A DNA stretch of 64,000 bases from Protostelium mycophagum (taxonomy: Eukaryota > Evosea > Variosea > Protosteliida > Protosteliaceae), in contig MZNV01002721.1 of the NCBI GenBank assembly GCA_002081555.1, positions 26,460 to 90,459 of the forward strand, written 5' to 3'. The notes under the pieces are model-generated. The model made no database searches and was not told the DNA's origin. It saw nothing but the letters and a program-made list of their open reading frames with translations. Each line of letters starts with the position of its first letter. The stretch's first letter is position 1. Positions 1-12,100 of this stretch are shown piece by piece. A program made the translations under genes and the position numbers.

Positions 1-121
1 GATATCTCCTGCGACACACCAATCCAGGATGCTGATGATGTCTTGTCGACTTGTTAGTTAAGGAATGCAAAAGGATATATGAAGATTTCAAGGACACGTG
101 ACCCGTCAAGTTACGAGATTT

Positions 122-733
122 TTATTCTGGTGCTGGGCATCCTCTCAAAATTGCCCATTCTAGGATATCCTCCTGCCCCATGTCCCTTGCTGCTCTCGTT
201 GTAGATTCGTCCCATCGAACATTGTTGTCCACAAGCCATTGTAGTGTCTCAAAATCTCCGTTCCCAGCAGCGGCTGCGCACCCTGTCTCGTCTACAACGA
301 AAAAGTGTCTCATGAGATACTTCAACGTGCTGAGATGACCTCCAAGGATCGCATACAGACACACATCATTTGCGAGATCGCAACCGTTCCCCAGCATCCA
401 CCTCAATATGTGTGTGTGACCCGCTCGAGAGGCATTCTGTGATGTTGCGTATCCCAATGGCAGGTTGTTCTCTGCTGCCCACTGCACAATGTGAAGATGT
501 CCTCTTGCTGCAGCAATCGGAGCAATGTCGCAGGATAATTCGTAACTCCACATCTTCCACCTCTTGCATGTGTTGATCAGGACCTTCAATGCTTCCAACT
601 GACCAGCCGCAGCTGCAGCCACCATGTCTTTATCTTTTGGCACCCAGAAGTCTGGTGAGCTCTTCGTCAACCCACAATTCTTCTTGATGGCGATCATTCG
701 GCTCATACTGCCGGTGGACGATGTGCGCTTCAT
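122..733 (-). CDS. Ankyrin-repeat protein, 203 aa, single exon
   Basis: This uninterrupted 203-residue reading frame contains four to five ankyrin-like units. Typical pieces are AAAAGQLEALKVLI near residue 40, AAARGHLHIVQWAAENN near 75, ASRAGHTHILRWMLGNG near 105, AILGGHLSTLKYLM near 130 and AAGNGDFETLQWLV near 155. The alternation of a G-H/D-x-x-x-L-x-W/Y-L helix pair with a short loop is the style seen in large ankyrin families of amoebae. No other domain, signal peptide or membrane helix is visible, so it is probably a cytosolic protein-interaction protein. The ATG at 733 is the first in frame. The TAA stop is embedded in an AATAAA hexamer (121-126 on the opposite strand). It is one of the few genes here with no intron. 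The ankyrin assignment is firm; a specific partner cannot be inferred. Confidence 0.85.
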   Translation of the reverse strand: MKRTSSTGSMSRMIAIKKNCGLTKSSPDFWVPKDKDMVAAAAAGQLEALKVLINTCKRWKMWSYELSCDIAPIAAARGHLHIVQWAAENNLPLGYATSQNASRAGHTHILRWMLGNGCDLANDVCLYAILGGHLSTLKYLMRHFFVVDETGCAAAAGNGDFETLQWLVDNNVRWDESTTRAARDMGQEDILEWAILRGCPAPE

Positions 734-1022
734 GGTGTTGGATTGCCAAGAGATATTGGTGGCGCCGCGAAAGTCTTGCGTAAGTCCTTTGACCCTTCCC
801 TGGGATGCAATATAAGGTTTTGATCTGTCAACTAACTATCGGAGGGACTAAGGACTTCTGGACAGCAAGTGGTTTTTGAGACATAAATCGTTTCGATTAT
901 AAAGGCACGAGGACCAGGGAAGTCATGCTGTCTATTTTTTGGCAATTACACCCAACAAATATTTTCGGTCTTTTCGCACAAACATCCAACCGCACATTGT
1001 ACAATTTATATCCAATTTCTAA

Positions 1023-4000
1023 TTACATAACCGCCGGGTTGCCTTGTCTTTCAGTGACTTCGTATGATACTTCAGTCTCATATTCTGATCCCTCTGGCAT
1101 CACATAAGAGGGATCAACTGTCCGAGGATTTTGACGTCCAAAGTTTGCAGCCGGGACGAAACTTGGGACGTGCGATTCTGTTAATTTCTGTGGATGTTTA
1201 GATGATAGATGAGTCTGTTCACTTACCCTATCTATTTTTGAGTCGAGATGTTGTACTAATGGCTGTATTGTATTCATGAATCCGGACCTGGCACCTGCAG
1301 GGTACCAACTGTAATGTTTAATTTTTGGACGAAAGATAACCATGTCGACGGACGCTCACCATGCGGTCATAACAGCAACAAGTGGCTCCGGCAATCTGTT
1401 TCTGTCTACAAAAGGCAAGTTGCCTTCCTTGATATGCTTCTCGACCTTATCATCTGACACAGAGTCATAAGGACGAGTGCCATCGTGACACATCTCCCAG
1501 AGTGTCATTCCATACGTCCACACATCTGACAGATGCGTAAACGTTCCTTCGCGTAGTGATTCTGGACTCTACAACCAGTCAATTTGAAGACATTCGCAAA
1601 AGCGCGCAACAGATGTGAAAAGTCACCATGAAGCGAGCACTCGGTTTTCTGGACGACATTGTGTGCTTCTTGTCAGACTCAAACGCCATGCTGAAATCTG
1701 AGATCTTTGCTTCTAGCTTGTCTCCGCTGTGCCTCAGTAGCACTTGATGACATGACAGATGCACAACTACTATCTTCATCTGTTCCAGATATCGCATTGC
1801 AGCCCCAATCTGTGTGGCTCTGACAACGATCAGATATCATTAGTCTATGGCTCTCTGATTACGTACATTTCGATGCGCATGTTGTTGTCCAAAGATGATT
1901 TCTGTACAACCTGTAACAGTGTACCTAGTGTCATTCTCTCTACAACAAGACAGAAGCCTTCTGGCGCATTATATGTGCCATAAAACCTTATGATGTTGGG
2001 ATGATGCATTCTCTGTTTACATTTATAAATCATTCATTCCTTCCCTTTACCCTTGATACTGACCTGCAATATGTGTGTGACATACATTGGTCTCTGCTTG
2101 TTCTCTTCCAGTAAATGTATTAGTACTACCTGTTATTCTATTACTCATACTTATCAATATGTAGATCTCGATGGCCGGACCATTCTCGCGACAGAGCCGC
2201 AATAACGATACAAAATAAAAAATGTGAAGAAAAGTATAAGAACTTACATCGCTCATTCCTTGGTACACTCCAGAGTATGCACGACTGTGCCTTCCACTCG
2301 GTATCACCTCTGTTATCTTCAAGCTCTCTCTTGGCAGTGAGTATGTCAGCAATTCTTCCATTGCTTCTGCATCATTGCCTTTACGACTCTCGTGCTGCCT
2401 TCTCTTCCATAAGAATATAGTGATCATGATCATTAACAGTAGTAACGCGATCACACCGATCACTATGGCCGCCTGAAATATCTTAGCTTGATTGGTCGCA
2501 GTGCAATAATTCATTCAAAACTGTGCGGATAATGGTTTTTTGACATCGAAAATTTTGATACTCACAATCACACCACCGTTCATAGCAGTGGTTGTGGTTG
2601 TCACCACAGTAGCACTGGGTGATGTTCCCACAGAAAAGCTGGTCAAATGCGTGGTCAGGCACGATGTGGATCCATTTTGTAATACAAACGTGTTCAACCC
2701 CAAATTCGACCATCCATTCGTATTTTCATCCCAGTACAAACAAGATACATCTGTGATTTTATTCAAACATGTATCTGGCATTTATTTATTGAATTTATCA
2801 ACTCTGAATCATGTCTTACTATTTGCATTTGGGGTGCCGATGATCAAGGATATCTTTTCCCTTGTGTTGTACACATGAAGTTGGTTGCCTGAATCATCAA
2901 CTATGACCACACTCATTACATTAGACAATGCCCTGAGATTTTTCAGGACACATTCAGACTTTTTGTCGCTCTCAATTTGAAAAAGCACAGACCTTGAGGT
3001 GGACGTATTATTCCTCAACGGATTACTAGAATAAGCTTGCATGATCACATAATAGTTATTTTCTTTCTGTTCGATGACTTGGGAGAGGACAGATGCAGGT
3101 ATGTAGACACAAGTAGATGTATTCGGGCTGTCTATAAATACAGGCTGAGGATTGGACCCTGTAATATCAATGAGCCATAGTTGATCACATTTGTTTTTCG
3201 GTAGAAAGCAAACACACCTGAAACCTGGACCGCATTGACCTCCACTGGTTCCATCATAATGCGTGTCGCGGAGGAGTTGCTGTACGCAAGATAAGATAGC
3301 ACGGGATACACCACATCATCCAGATTTCCAGTTTGAAGAGCCAATAGAATTAGATTTTGAGTTGTGTTCAAGTTAAGAGGTAGTCGCGGATTCAGAAGCA
3401 CCGCATAATCATTGCATAAAGCAGTGGCGAACTCTGCCTGAATTCTGAAGTCATTTTCTATGATAAGTTTGTCCAATCTCTGTACAAAAAAATCTTGAAA
3501 CCACAATAGAAAAAATTCTTCAAGGCGATTCACCAGAGTAAGGTTTCGAATCAATGCTGCAGCAGCGATGATATCTGTACAATAGCGTGCCGTTTGAGTG
3601 TACGGCGGAATCTTTTTGTTGAAAAAATTCAAGAGTCTTGTGAACGGTTCGACTCTGTTTCCAATGGCATGGTCGCTCTGTAATTTATCAGTCGTCTTTA
3701 AAAACTTGCTCATTTGATGTGAATTCGTACTTGTATCCAATATAATATGTCTGAAGGGTCTGATAAATCTTGACAAGTTCCATTGTTACACCAGCAGAAC
3801 TCACAGTCTGCTTGACATAAACTTCCACCTGATGGAAGTCCAGCACAAAGAGACAGTAAATCGTTCCCGCCTAAATTGCATGTTCCCAAAGAATTCATAG
3901 ATCTGTAGAGGTTTGACAGATTTCCCAGATTTGCGTTCTGTATATCGTTGTTTGACAGGTCCATATAATTGAGACTGAGACCACCCCACTCGACCGGTAC

Positions 4001-5994
4001 ACTTCCCGCCAAAACATTCCCAGAAAGATCCAAAGTGCTCATATACAAAGATGACGCCAGAGGGGGCAGACTTCCCTGCAGAAAATTCCCAGAAAGGTTG
4101 AGGTATCGTAGTGAAGTGAAAGACGACAGCGCGTTTCTGTCGACAAAACCGACCAGAGAATTCCCGGAAAAGTCGACATAAGTAGTTGTAGATGGGCCGG
4201 GAATAGAGAGCAGCAAGTTGATGGATGTGCCTCTCAGGACTGATCCGAAATTCGAGATCTTTATAAAAGTACAGCTGGAAGAGTCAAGGTCCAACCGAAT
4301 CTGTTTGACAAAAACTCACTTGCTGAGTGTGATTCCCGCAATCTGTCCCGCAAGTGGGACCGGAAGGGTAACATTACTAAGTGTGAGATTATTGACTCCA
4401 TTTGGGATGAGATAGCCACTGTTACTCCAGCTGGAGATCACCGTGTCGACCATCTACAATGATCAATCAAGTTGACATCGGACCGTCATACCAAGAAAGT
4501 GACAACTGTTGTTCCCGAACCAAAGAGAATCACACCTCCAGAAGAATCGAGCTTTGATGAGATAATAGAGAGTATATCAATGTATAGATATGTTTCAGAT
4601 CCAAATAATGTCCCTGATGGTCTTGTCAATGAGATGGACTTTACGGTGTTTGATAGAACGAGGCAACAACATCACACCTGAGCCTGATATATTACAGTTG
4701 ATGAAGGTGAGACCTTGCATTCCGATGGTATTTCCTTGCAAGAGATAATATCCAGCTTCAATAGAAGAAGAGTTGAAAGTGTAATTGCCACCTCGCAGGT
4801 CAAGGCCATCCGAAGCGTAAATAGAACAACCTAAAAATAGTCAAGGTGGAGTTGATCAAAGATGACCGACCTTGTATGACTGCCGATGAAGAAGAGATTT
4901 TGAGAGTATCCACATTGGCAGTGACACCTGAAGTCATGTCAGAGAATGAGGTCATCATTAGCTAAGATGACCTTGAAAGTATAAGTTCGTCGTGTTGAAG
5001 AAGGCATCGGTGTTAATGATTCTTCTACCGAGTGATGTGGGAAGAACAGAGGAGGACTTTAACGTTTAAGAAACACAATATCACAGCGTACGCTTACCGA
5101 AACGTTGAAATGTAGACTCATGAAGACAAGATTATCTTGTGCAGAGAGGGAAAAGTAATTGGATATGATAGATCCTCCAACGACGCTAATGTTGATCGGA
5201 TTGATAGTGCGCGTGGGAATGGATTGTGAAGATGGAAAATATGAGGATTGTGGAAATCCACTGAGAGTGCAGTTGATGATCTGGTAATGCTGGATGTAAG
5301 TTGTGTTAACAAAGTCAAGGTTTTCGTCAATGCTAATCATGGAGTGAGAGAAAGTAAGATCTATAATCTTGAGCGCCTGCAGACGTCAAAACAATACAAA
5401 AGATCCGCTCACATTAATCCAGAAATACGGGACAGTTCCAGGCCAGATCAATTCGCAGTGATCAAAAATGATGCTTTGGATGGACATTTGGGAATTGATT
5501 ACTGCCATCAGATCACTTGTCGATCCCTCTGGTGTTGTGATGTTTGTATTATAGAAGGTGATCGTATTGGTCGATGTTGACACGATATTAAGTAATGACA
5601 AACTGTTTGTGAGATTGACGGTGACTGACTCGAAAGAAATGGAAGTGACGTTCTGTGTAGTTACCAGATTTTGTTGCTTTGTTGCATTTCCATTCTCAAT
5701 GCTCAGTTTCTGCAAGGTCACATTGTCGATACCAAAGATGTTGACAGCCCAAAATGAAAGGGTGCCATCTCCGATGATGGTAAGGTGATTTGGCGCGGTT
5801 TCGATTTGAAAAATGAGCACATCAGAAAGAGAACCCGAAAGGCAGAGAGTCACAGAACTCAAATTTGGGAGGATAAATGGAGTAACAATGGGTCCTGATT
5901 TTCATTCAGAAGCTCTTCTGGAAGGTCTCTTACCCGTGATATCACAAGCTGACGACAAAATGAGAAGTGAGAGCCCCAAGATGAGGTTCTTCAT
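1023..5994 (-). CDS. LRR-GPS receptor with a degenerate (pseudo)kinase domain
   Basis: A multi-exon membrane receptor. The ATG at 5994 opens a signal peptide (MKNLILGLSLLILSSACDIT); a 39-base intron follows. Sequence encoded at 5900-4300 is beta-rich, Asn/Thr-rich and repetitive, like a beta-helix ectodomain. Leucine-rich repeats (LRYLNLSGNFLQGSLPPL, STLDLSGNVLAGSVP) lie at 4180-3880. A GAIN-like stretch at 3700-2800 ends in a GPS motif at about 2750-2630 with the cleavage context THLTSFSV. One TM helix follows at 2490-2410 with basic stop-transfer residues KRRQHESRK. The intracellular part is a tyrosine-kinase-like domain: IIRFYGTY, SDVWTYGMTLWEM and MTACWYPAGARSGF (subdomain XI) are recognisable. 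Three catalytic positions are replaced: the VAIK Lys is Glu (PAIEIY, 2167-2169), HRD reads VVH (1759-1767), and DFG reads DFS (1690-1698). A pseudokinase signalling receptor is the best reading. Family membership is clear; exact exon edges were inferred by eye. Confidence 0.8.
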
Positions 5995-6184
5995 GTGTGG
6001 CTTCACTCCCTCAGACGCCCGAAAATGTGAACGTGTTGGGACAAGGCGCAAGCAAGTGGATGACACCCCAAAAACTTCCCGAGGGAAATGTCATGCATGT
6101 ACAAACTTCAGAGGTATCCCGCAGATGTCTGATTTGATCCCCATCTACAGCTGTAATTTAACCTCAAGGTTACAAACGCAACAT

Positions 6185-9100
6185 TTATTTCTCTTTGATG
6201 ACAAATTTTACAACCATCCCTTTGTTGCCCTGCTCTGGCGGGGTGATTTTCACCCTGTCTCCTGTGAATCATCAGATGAAGACTCGTCATGATCTATTAA
6301 TAGAACAACACGTTTTACTTCTCATACCTTGATACAGATCCATGAAATCGCCGTCCACCGCGTTCGCATAGAAGAACACATTGTCTTTCAGTCCGGGGAC
6401 GCTGATGAATCCGTAGTTTTCCTTCAGTTTTGCGATTTGTGCTTCTATCAAGTGCTCTTGCGTGTTGTTTCTGATCTCCTGCCTGGCTTTCTTCTTTGGG
6501 GTGTGTGTCTCTCCTTGTGATCTTCTATGCCAAGATCCTCTGCTGTTCATCGTCGTACTGACAGCTTGGCTGTCAGTTGTCACAGATCCTTCAGATTTTG
6601 ACGTGTTGCTGACGGTCTTCTGGGCCGCGATTCTGGCTTCGATGGCCTCTCTCACGTCATAACGACGTATGGCTATGTAAGAATCTGCTCTCAGCTCCAA
6701 CATCTTGTCGTTATCGCTCCATCTGATGATATCTGCAATCTGTATCCTCTTATTGTCTCCTACGAATTCCACCACTACAACGATGTAGATCTCGTTCTTC
6801 TTGTTAGCTTGAGCCCTGTCCCTGCGGTTTCTCTCGTTATCACTGACGTGAAAAGTCCCCTCCCAGAATCCTGCTGTGCCCTAGTACTTTTATCAATTTC
6901 TGAAGTTCTAACAAAGGACCATAATAACAACTCACCTTCACTTCTATCAGAGCCTTCTTTGCATCCACTCCTTTTCCAAACATCTGTTTTGTGTCCAATA
7001 TCTCGAAGTCATATCCTGCAGCATCATTGATACCCCTACTTACGCCTGGATAGAGCTGCATCCTGTTACTAGAAATCCAGTTTGAAAATGGAGAGAAGGC
7101 GGTTCCGAATATTTGAGACAACCAGACTGCCACGTAATGTTCGGCTAAGAATCCAGTGCGTTTATGTGTGGCAAGGTCCTCTTCTGTGACGATCTACAAC
7201 GGTCAGAAATCTGGCGGGAAAAATATAAGACCACCTTGGGTTGGATGTCAGGGTCACGTGGTTTCAATTGTATGCGACCTTCTGCGTCTGCAGTCTCTCG
7301 AAGACGGGCCCGGAACAGAGTGTCTTGTCCAATCAAGTCAAAACGGACCTGTATAACATCAGAGGGGGTGCGACGGGTCGCGGGATCGATGTCCACCACC
7401 AATCATTTTTTGATGAATCACCTGGCCGACATCGAAGCTGAGATTATTCTCTTGGTTCTGCATTATTACTGATTCGTCTATGTGTCCATCCATATCGTTT
7501 TCATTTGAATATGTGTCCATGCTGTTCGTCCCTAAAACACTTAGAGAAATAAACGTAACACAGATGCAAAAAAATTAGCTTTAGTCGACAATACCTGTGT
7601 AATACACGTCCCCAATAGTTATATTGATAGGAGGGAAGATGACTTCGTCGACGTTAATTAGTGATGGTTTGTTAGCTGCCTCTTCCCAAATAACATTACT
7701 GTTCAGAGGACACCCGTCTGTTTCTATTCAATATTCCTTCGAAATTTCACATCTTACCAGTTGTAGACTGCGCGATGGCATCTGCTGAGGAAGTGCTCAT
7801 CTTCTTTTGGTGTTGTAGAAGAGATGACAAAGCTTGAGAGAATAATGCAGTCTTCGCCCTGTTGTTCTCTAGAAATTTTGCCGCACAAATGATCCAGTTG
7901 TCAGGCCATATCTGATAAGTATTTTAATATATTCATGTGTTTTGGTGCTATAAATAGGAGCATACCATATATGGGAGGTCCAATCTTATTCCATTACGAA
8001 TGCTCTTCCCGTTGCCTGGCAACAGATGAGTTACTGACATAATGGTCAAGAGAAAACTTACTGTATCTTTCCAAGTCCTCTTCAAAATCCTCGCCTGTCC
8101 TCAAGACACCCTCATTTGTGAACAAAATAGAAGCAGATATAAACTTTGTCTGAAGAACCTCTACGTGGCTTCCAATGGCATGGGAAAATCTATCTGTCAT
8201 ACTTGTCATGACAACCTGCCAACAGTAAGAAGACGATACCGTTGATTATGATATCTCACCTCCATGTTACTGGTGGAATGAGATATCATGATGACTGATC
8301 TTCTTTCTGCATACTCAAGACGTAATGATGCGACAAGGCATGGAAATTCCCGTGAAAGTTCAGGTTCCAAGAAAACCATACTGGGGTCGTGAAAAGTGAG
8401 GGCATCTACAACGGCTGGTTCTATCGATGCGAAAATTCGATGAAAATTCGTTGCCATCCCGTAGGTGATTGTAGATCGGTCATGACCTATAATTGGAAAG
8501 TCTTGTAAGCTCAGCTTCATGTCGTGCTGAGATCTTCAGTTGTTTGCCAGAAAATGCATCTGTATTACCAATATACTTGACATGTCTTTCACTTTGTCAT
8601 ACAAACTGCATCTCAAGGGCCAATCTATGTGTAGTGTGTCATCTTGACACTTTGGCATGTTGATGTCACTTCTCAGCGAGTTTTCTATCAGTTTGTAGAT
8701 TTGAAAGAAATTCTCGTATCCACTGGGTGTCAAGAGGCTCATTCCCGTCCCAATCTGATGATGTGTCAGATCACGTGACATATCTATAAATAGATCATGA
8801 CTAACCTCTTCGTAATATCTCCTGTCACGTGACATTTTCATCAATGCGGTGATTAAGGCGGAGATGGGGAAGTCTACCTGCGCTCCCATTGCAATGAGAA
8901 GCTCCGAGAATGGCCAATAAGATGTGTTGTAATCCAATGACACAGTCACCCCTTGCAAAAGCTGAGATATCCTTCTGTATGTTGTAGTGACATTCCTGTC
9001 ATGACAGATGTACACGTCTTTTAACGCGATGAATGAGGAGGATTTCTCCGAAGTCTCCATGTACAACAAGGGTGTTGTAGATAGAACTTTCTTGGAATCT

Positions 9101-12100
9101 TCTGTGAGGTCCTTTGGTAGCTGCCATTTCATCTGTGCGAGCCATCTTGTACAGCTGTCTACGTTGTTTATCTTCCTCTGGGAAAGCGAAGACAGAGACT
9201 TGAAACACAGATCGAAATCAGCCTCAAGAGAAACACCCAGATATGATGCCAGAGCCCTCGCCCTTGTAGGTACCTAAATACCATCAATCATAGCTTTCAC
9301 AATCTGACGATAACTTTACAACTTGGGAATATCAAGCGAAAAACACTTTGTAAAATAGAATTGAGGATACTGACCAAGACATGTGTGAAGTCGTCACCGA
9401 CTAGTGCTTTGTCACATGTTGTAGAGACGGGGACTACCGACCCACTCGAATCTACAATAGGTAACATTCGAATGAGACTGCTCATTCCGGGAACGTTACG
9501 GTGATTCAGTAGATCTATGGATCTCTGGGCATATGATATACATCTGTCGTTGAATTCTGATAGAGGAGATAGTACTGCATTGTTGTCAGTCTTTCTATTG
9601 ACATTGGTTTGGCGACAAAAGTAAGTATAAATCTCAACATATTTTTTTGAAGAGTGAATTTACCTCCCACTGGTTTGCTTTCACTGTCTACAATAGCACC
9701 CCATCTTATAAAGAACTCCTCATACATCAACCTCTTCTGCAGATCTTCTTCGTTGTAGAACGTCATTATACTGTTCGACTTTGAAGATAATGGCACAGAC
9801 AGTAATGTCGACAATCTACAATCTTGTACAGGGGCAAACTTTCCATCAGAAGTAGCTATTGAAAATAGACATGTTGTTGCAGAAGAATCTTTCTTCTCGT
9901 ATTTCTTTGAAACCTTGGAAATTGAGAGACGTCATAGAAATAACCCATTACCTCCGTTAAGACATCTTGATGACTTGCAAGGAACCGGATGTCGTTCACA
10001 ACCTGCAAAGAATAAGTTTAAAGTGAAACAATGACATGAATTTTTTTTTGTAACATGAGAAGACTCACTTCATCGACTGTTCCAGGCGCGTGTGTGTTCT
10101 CCAAGTGGATATATATCAATATCTCTGCCATAAATAGATCGCTCATTCGATTGAAACCCATACGTAACAACACGTCATCTTCAGGTTCGCTGCTCGACTC
10201 GATCATGACGATGTCATCTCTCCAGCTGAGTGGGGTGTCTTTTCCCGCCAAAAATATAAATCCCTTCTGTGGAAGATAGTCTCTTCTGTCTACAACGGTA
10301 TCCCTGCCCTTTTCCTCGTTAAATCACAGAAAAAATATATTAAAGTATTCACCCCCTGGAGATTAAATATTGATTTTTTCCTGGCCTTTTCAATGACGTC
10401 ATGATTCGTCACGGATTCATCTAATAATAGCTGAAAGAAGGTCTTCCACCAGTTGGTATCCCTTGTTGTCAGGTAGATGGCGAAGTGGGTCTTTGCTTCT
10501 CTTGCTGAGACTTGGGGAAAACCGTCCAGAATATCAGACATGGACAAATGTGGAAGGAATTTTTCCAGAGTTTTCTCTGAAATTTCGGAGTCTGAAACCA
10601 CGATCTAAAATCACTTAGTGACATCGAGCGTCTCCTCACGACGTACCCTCAGGTCACTGTACAGGTCTTTCATCTGTTGTAGATCGACCAGCGACTCGAT
10701 CTTGCGGTTCCGGAGAACTAATCGACGATGGTCTTGATTCTCCATGGATAATAGCAGTGGTAAAATATTCTGTACACCCCTGTGTATTTTGTCTGGGAAA
10801 AGTTTCCACCAGTTGGTCATCTCGGCGGTCTACAACGGTATAAAAGAATTGTTTAATTTAATTTACTCACCTGTTTTGGCAGCAGATCAAAGACAGATCT
10901 TCTGATGTGTTTGTCTCTCAACAAGATCCACATGAACAGATCTGCAGATGCATCTCTAAGATATCTGTTCCATGTGTTCTCCCGAACACTCTCACGTGAC
11001 GTCACCAACACCCAGTCGCAGTTTAGTAAAAACTTTAGACCGATGTCCTGCACGGGAAGGAAAGAATATATGGAGAAATTAAGATTCACCATGATCTCTC
11101 CATCATCTGAAAGCATGAGCGAAAGCATCCTCTGACTCAATGGATATCCAAGACATCACAGTGGATATGGGCTCAAGGACTTGTACAGAATTACCTAAAC
11201 AAGGGAAAGCCAAGAGTATCCTTGTGCTATGTGATTGTGATCTGGCGGCCTCTTCCTCTACAATATAATCCGGTACCTTGACCCCTCCCTCGTACACGAG
11301 GTACTCTTGTGATGTCATCTTTTCGCCTGAAGATATCTCAGTGTATATCGACGAAGATTTCACTACCATCAACTTGGGAATTGAGTTTCAACTTGAAAGC
11401 TTGCACTTGGAAATTTTGAATCTTCTCCAGATTTTCTTTGGGTGTGTCTACAACGAGTGGGGTTGATTCTTTCGAAAATGTGACCGTTGTAGATTTGGAA
11501 TCTCTCTTATCGACCAATGTGATCGCCCTCAGATTCCGTAAACTGACCAATAGATTCTGGTTCATTGTAGATACCACCTGTCAAAGTCAATATGATATCT
11601 CGAAACGGCGTCTCACTTGATCGATGAAATCGGTACCACGGAGAGAATCTTTTAGAGGAAGATATATAAATGTGTTGAATCTATTCATGTCTATCTCCAA
11701 GTTGATCTTTTCTCTATCAACCCTGGCGTCTTCAGCGTGTTTCTTCGTTGTAGATACAGATTTACGTACCATATTGGGGTGATATATGACATCTCGTCTG
11801 TTCCGGGAACGTGAAATCCGAAGGACCATGGTCCAGAAATAATTATGGGTGAGTTTGTACAAGAGAAAATAGACTTGAATCCCAATCCTTTTCAAAATCA
11901 ATTGTGTCTACAAAGACACATGATGACGTCATGAAGAATGATGATGACGTCACCTTTCTGTCCGATATGTACACCTCCCGTCTTTGTGGTCACCGCCAGA
12001 CTACACACGGATTGCACATCCTTCGGTAGGAATCCAATCTCATTATTCGATATGATGATGTAGTCTTCTGATACGGTTATGCACAATGTGGGCACTACCT

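Noticed and set aside
5059-5340. Two overlapping minus-strand frames with similar lengths
   Set aside because: Only one frame continues in phase with the receptor pseudokinase ectodomain; the other is a shifted shadow.
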